Assembly (NCBI RefSeq): GCF_002234675.1
Contig: NC_019868.2
Span: 20,740,743 to 20,804,742, forward strand
DNA length: 64,000 nt
Source: Oryzias latipes
Lineage: Eukaryota > Chordata > Actinopteri > Beloniformes > Adrianichthyidae
Direction: 5' to 3'
The translations under genes and the position numbers were made by a program. A model generated the notes under the pieces. It worked only from the letters and a program-made list of their open reading frames with translations. It was not told where the DNA came from and ran no database searches. Of this stretch, positions 62,741 to 64,000 are shown one piece after another; positions within the stretch are counted from its first letter, which is position 1, and every line of letters starts with the position of its first letter.

Positions 62741-64000
62741 TCGGATTTTACATTAAAATGTGACCTTTTTGTTGGCAGGTGTCTTTCAGGTCCTTACCCT
62801 TAAGGTAAGGTCTAGGTCTTACTTGGTACGTTTCAGGCTTGTTTTGTCCCACTTGTTGTCCATTTTGGGAAAGCAATGGGTTTATTAACATCGGACCAAG
62901 TTGGTGGCGGTTGTGGAGCCCTGTCTAATCATAAGACTAATATCTCACATGTTGGGTGTTTTGGTGCAAATAAGACATGTGTGGAATAAAAAAATACTGA
63001 ATTTTTTGGTCTTATTATCGTCCGCTACCATCATAGTTAGCCTATTTTTTATTTTTTGTCTTCTGGGCATTTAGAAAAACACCAACAAGCATGAAGCAGA
63101 GATGAAATAGAAATAATTGGTGCCCTTGTAATAGATTCTACTGCTCCCAAAGTCAGAGAACACAGTGAGCTCTCATGCTTCATGATACACGCAGCTTATA
63201 GACTTTCTAAGTGATGCAAGGCCTTTGGGATTCTTCAGATGAAACCAGCTGCTTTGTTGTTCTGATATGCTGGCTGCTGTTGCTGCACTTACTGGAGTAG
63301 CAAAAGCCCGCAGTGAGTTGTTCAAGTTGTCAGGCCAGCTGGATGCGCCTCCATTAATCCCCGTCACCAGACACTTGGACCACTCATGTTCCTTATGGAA
63401 GATGGAGATAAATAAGAGAATGAGCCCAGCTGTTCTGGCACAGAGTCTATATTGTAAGGCTTAAAAAAAACAAGTCTGTTTATAGGTCAGAGGAGGAAAC
63501 AGTCTCTCAATAGCCCGAAAGGTTTATTTTCACATTAGTTTTATTACTCATTTATAATTTAGTTGATAAATCACGGTAACCTTTTTCCTCTTTTATGACG
63601 CCCGTAATTTAAGCAGCGTTGGGGCAGGCGGGATGGGAGGGCAATCTTACCTGACTGTGTGAAATAACTATCGGCTTTGCAGGAGTCGGACCTGTAAGCT
63701 AATGCATAATGAGGTAACAGGATCCATCCGCTTCCTCAAGTCGCGCTGCAATATCTTCTGTGTGTCTCATGAGGTATGAGTGTGTGTAAAAATGGAGACC
63801 TGTTGGAGAGAGAGACTGGAGCTTACCCACTTTATAAGTGTCAGACCTCGCAGCTTCAGAATAAGTGTCGACAGAATTACACACTCATCTTTTTCTGTGG
63901 ACAATGCAGGCTGTAGTCTGCTGTACAATCAGACCGCACTCTACAAACCAGACAATCTGTACCAAACCACGCAACTGCAGTTGACCACCTAGTCCAATGG

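Larger units (their letters stand above)
53645..64000 (+). other. ablim3: Probable first intron of ablim3
   Basis: No LIM-domain exon (CxxC...HxxC spacing) was seen on the plus strand. The interval is filled with repeats: family-A copies A6, A7 and A8, piggyBac MITE P4, a SINE, SINE tails and a hAT-like fragment. The unlisted stretches (54650-56100, 56630-58280, 59450-60680, 60965-61795, 62745-64000) show no gene that I can support. Confidence 0.45.

Overview
The window is vertebrate nuclear DNA, AT-rich, with spliced genes, long introns and many dispersed repeats. Protein sequences and gene order point to a teleost fish. The three-gene order (adrb2 on +, sh3tc2 on -, ablim3 on +) matches human 5q32, where HTR4, ADRB2, SH3TC2 and ABLIM3 are neighbours. 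The repeats are teleost-like; a medaka-type (Oryzias) genome is my best guess, but I cannot confirm the species.

Layout. 1-13,980: gene-poor flank upstream of adrb2, with MITE-like elements, a solo LTR and a perfect 32-bp hairpin. 13,990-15,724: adrb2 (beta-2 adrenergic receptor), with a readable core promoter, a probable small 5' UTR intron and a single coding exon. 15,725-29,360: adrb2 3' UTR candidates, then intergenic DNA up to the tail of the convergent gene. 30,084-43,705: complete sh3tc2 on the minus strand. I could chain 22 coding exons with GT-AG borders and consistent phases into one frame of 4,746 nt (1,581 residues plus stop). Its introns hold a hAT element with an intact 8-bp target duplication, a TTAA-flanked piggyBac-like MITE, a palindromic repeat and a larger MITE copy. 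43,706-53,200: the interval between the divergent genes sh3tc2 and ablim3. About 53,200-53,644: a CpG-richer first exon, most probably ablim3, with a 13-nt coding start and a strong splice donor. 53,645-64,000: its large first intron, rich in repeats.

The genes are not an operon-like unit. Adrb2 is a Gs-coupled catecholamine receptor. Sh3tc2 is a Schwann-cell endosomal-recycling adaptor, and its human orthologue is mutated in Charcot-Marie-Tooth disease 4C. Ablim3 is an actin-binding LIM protein. They travel together as a conserved vertebrate block.

Points most worth following: (1) eight copies or fragments of a roughly 0.5-0.6 kb element whose core keeps a short reading frame resembling the start of fish P2X7-C-domain-like proteins; (2) the approximately 220-residue acidic C-terminal extension and changed N-terminus (Met-Ala instead of Met-Gly) of this SH3TC2; (3) the adrb2 leader, with a CRE-like promoter, a probable 5' UTR intron and an overlapping upstream ORF, plus a 15-bp tandem repeat that duplicates N-glycosylation sites and missing PKA consensus sites.
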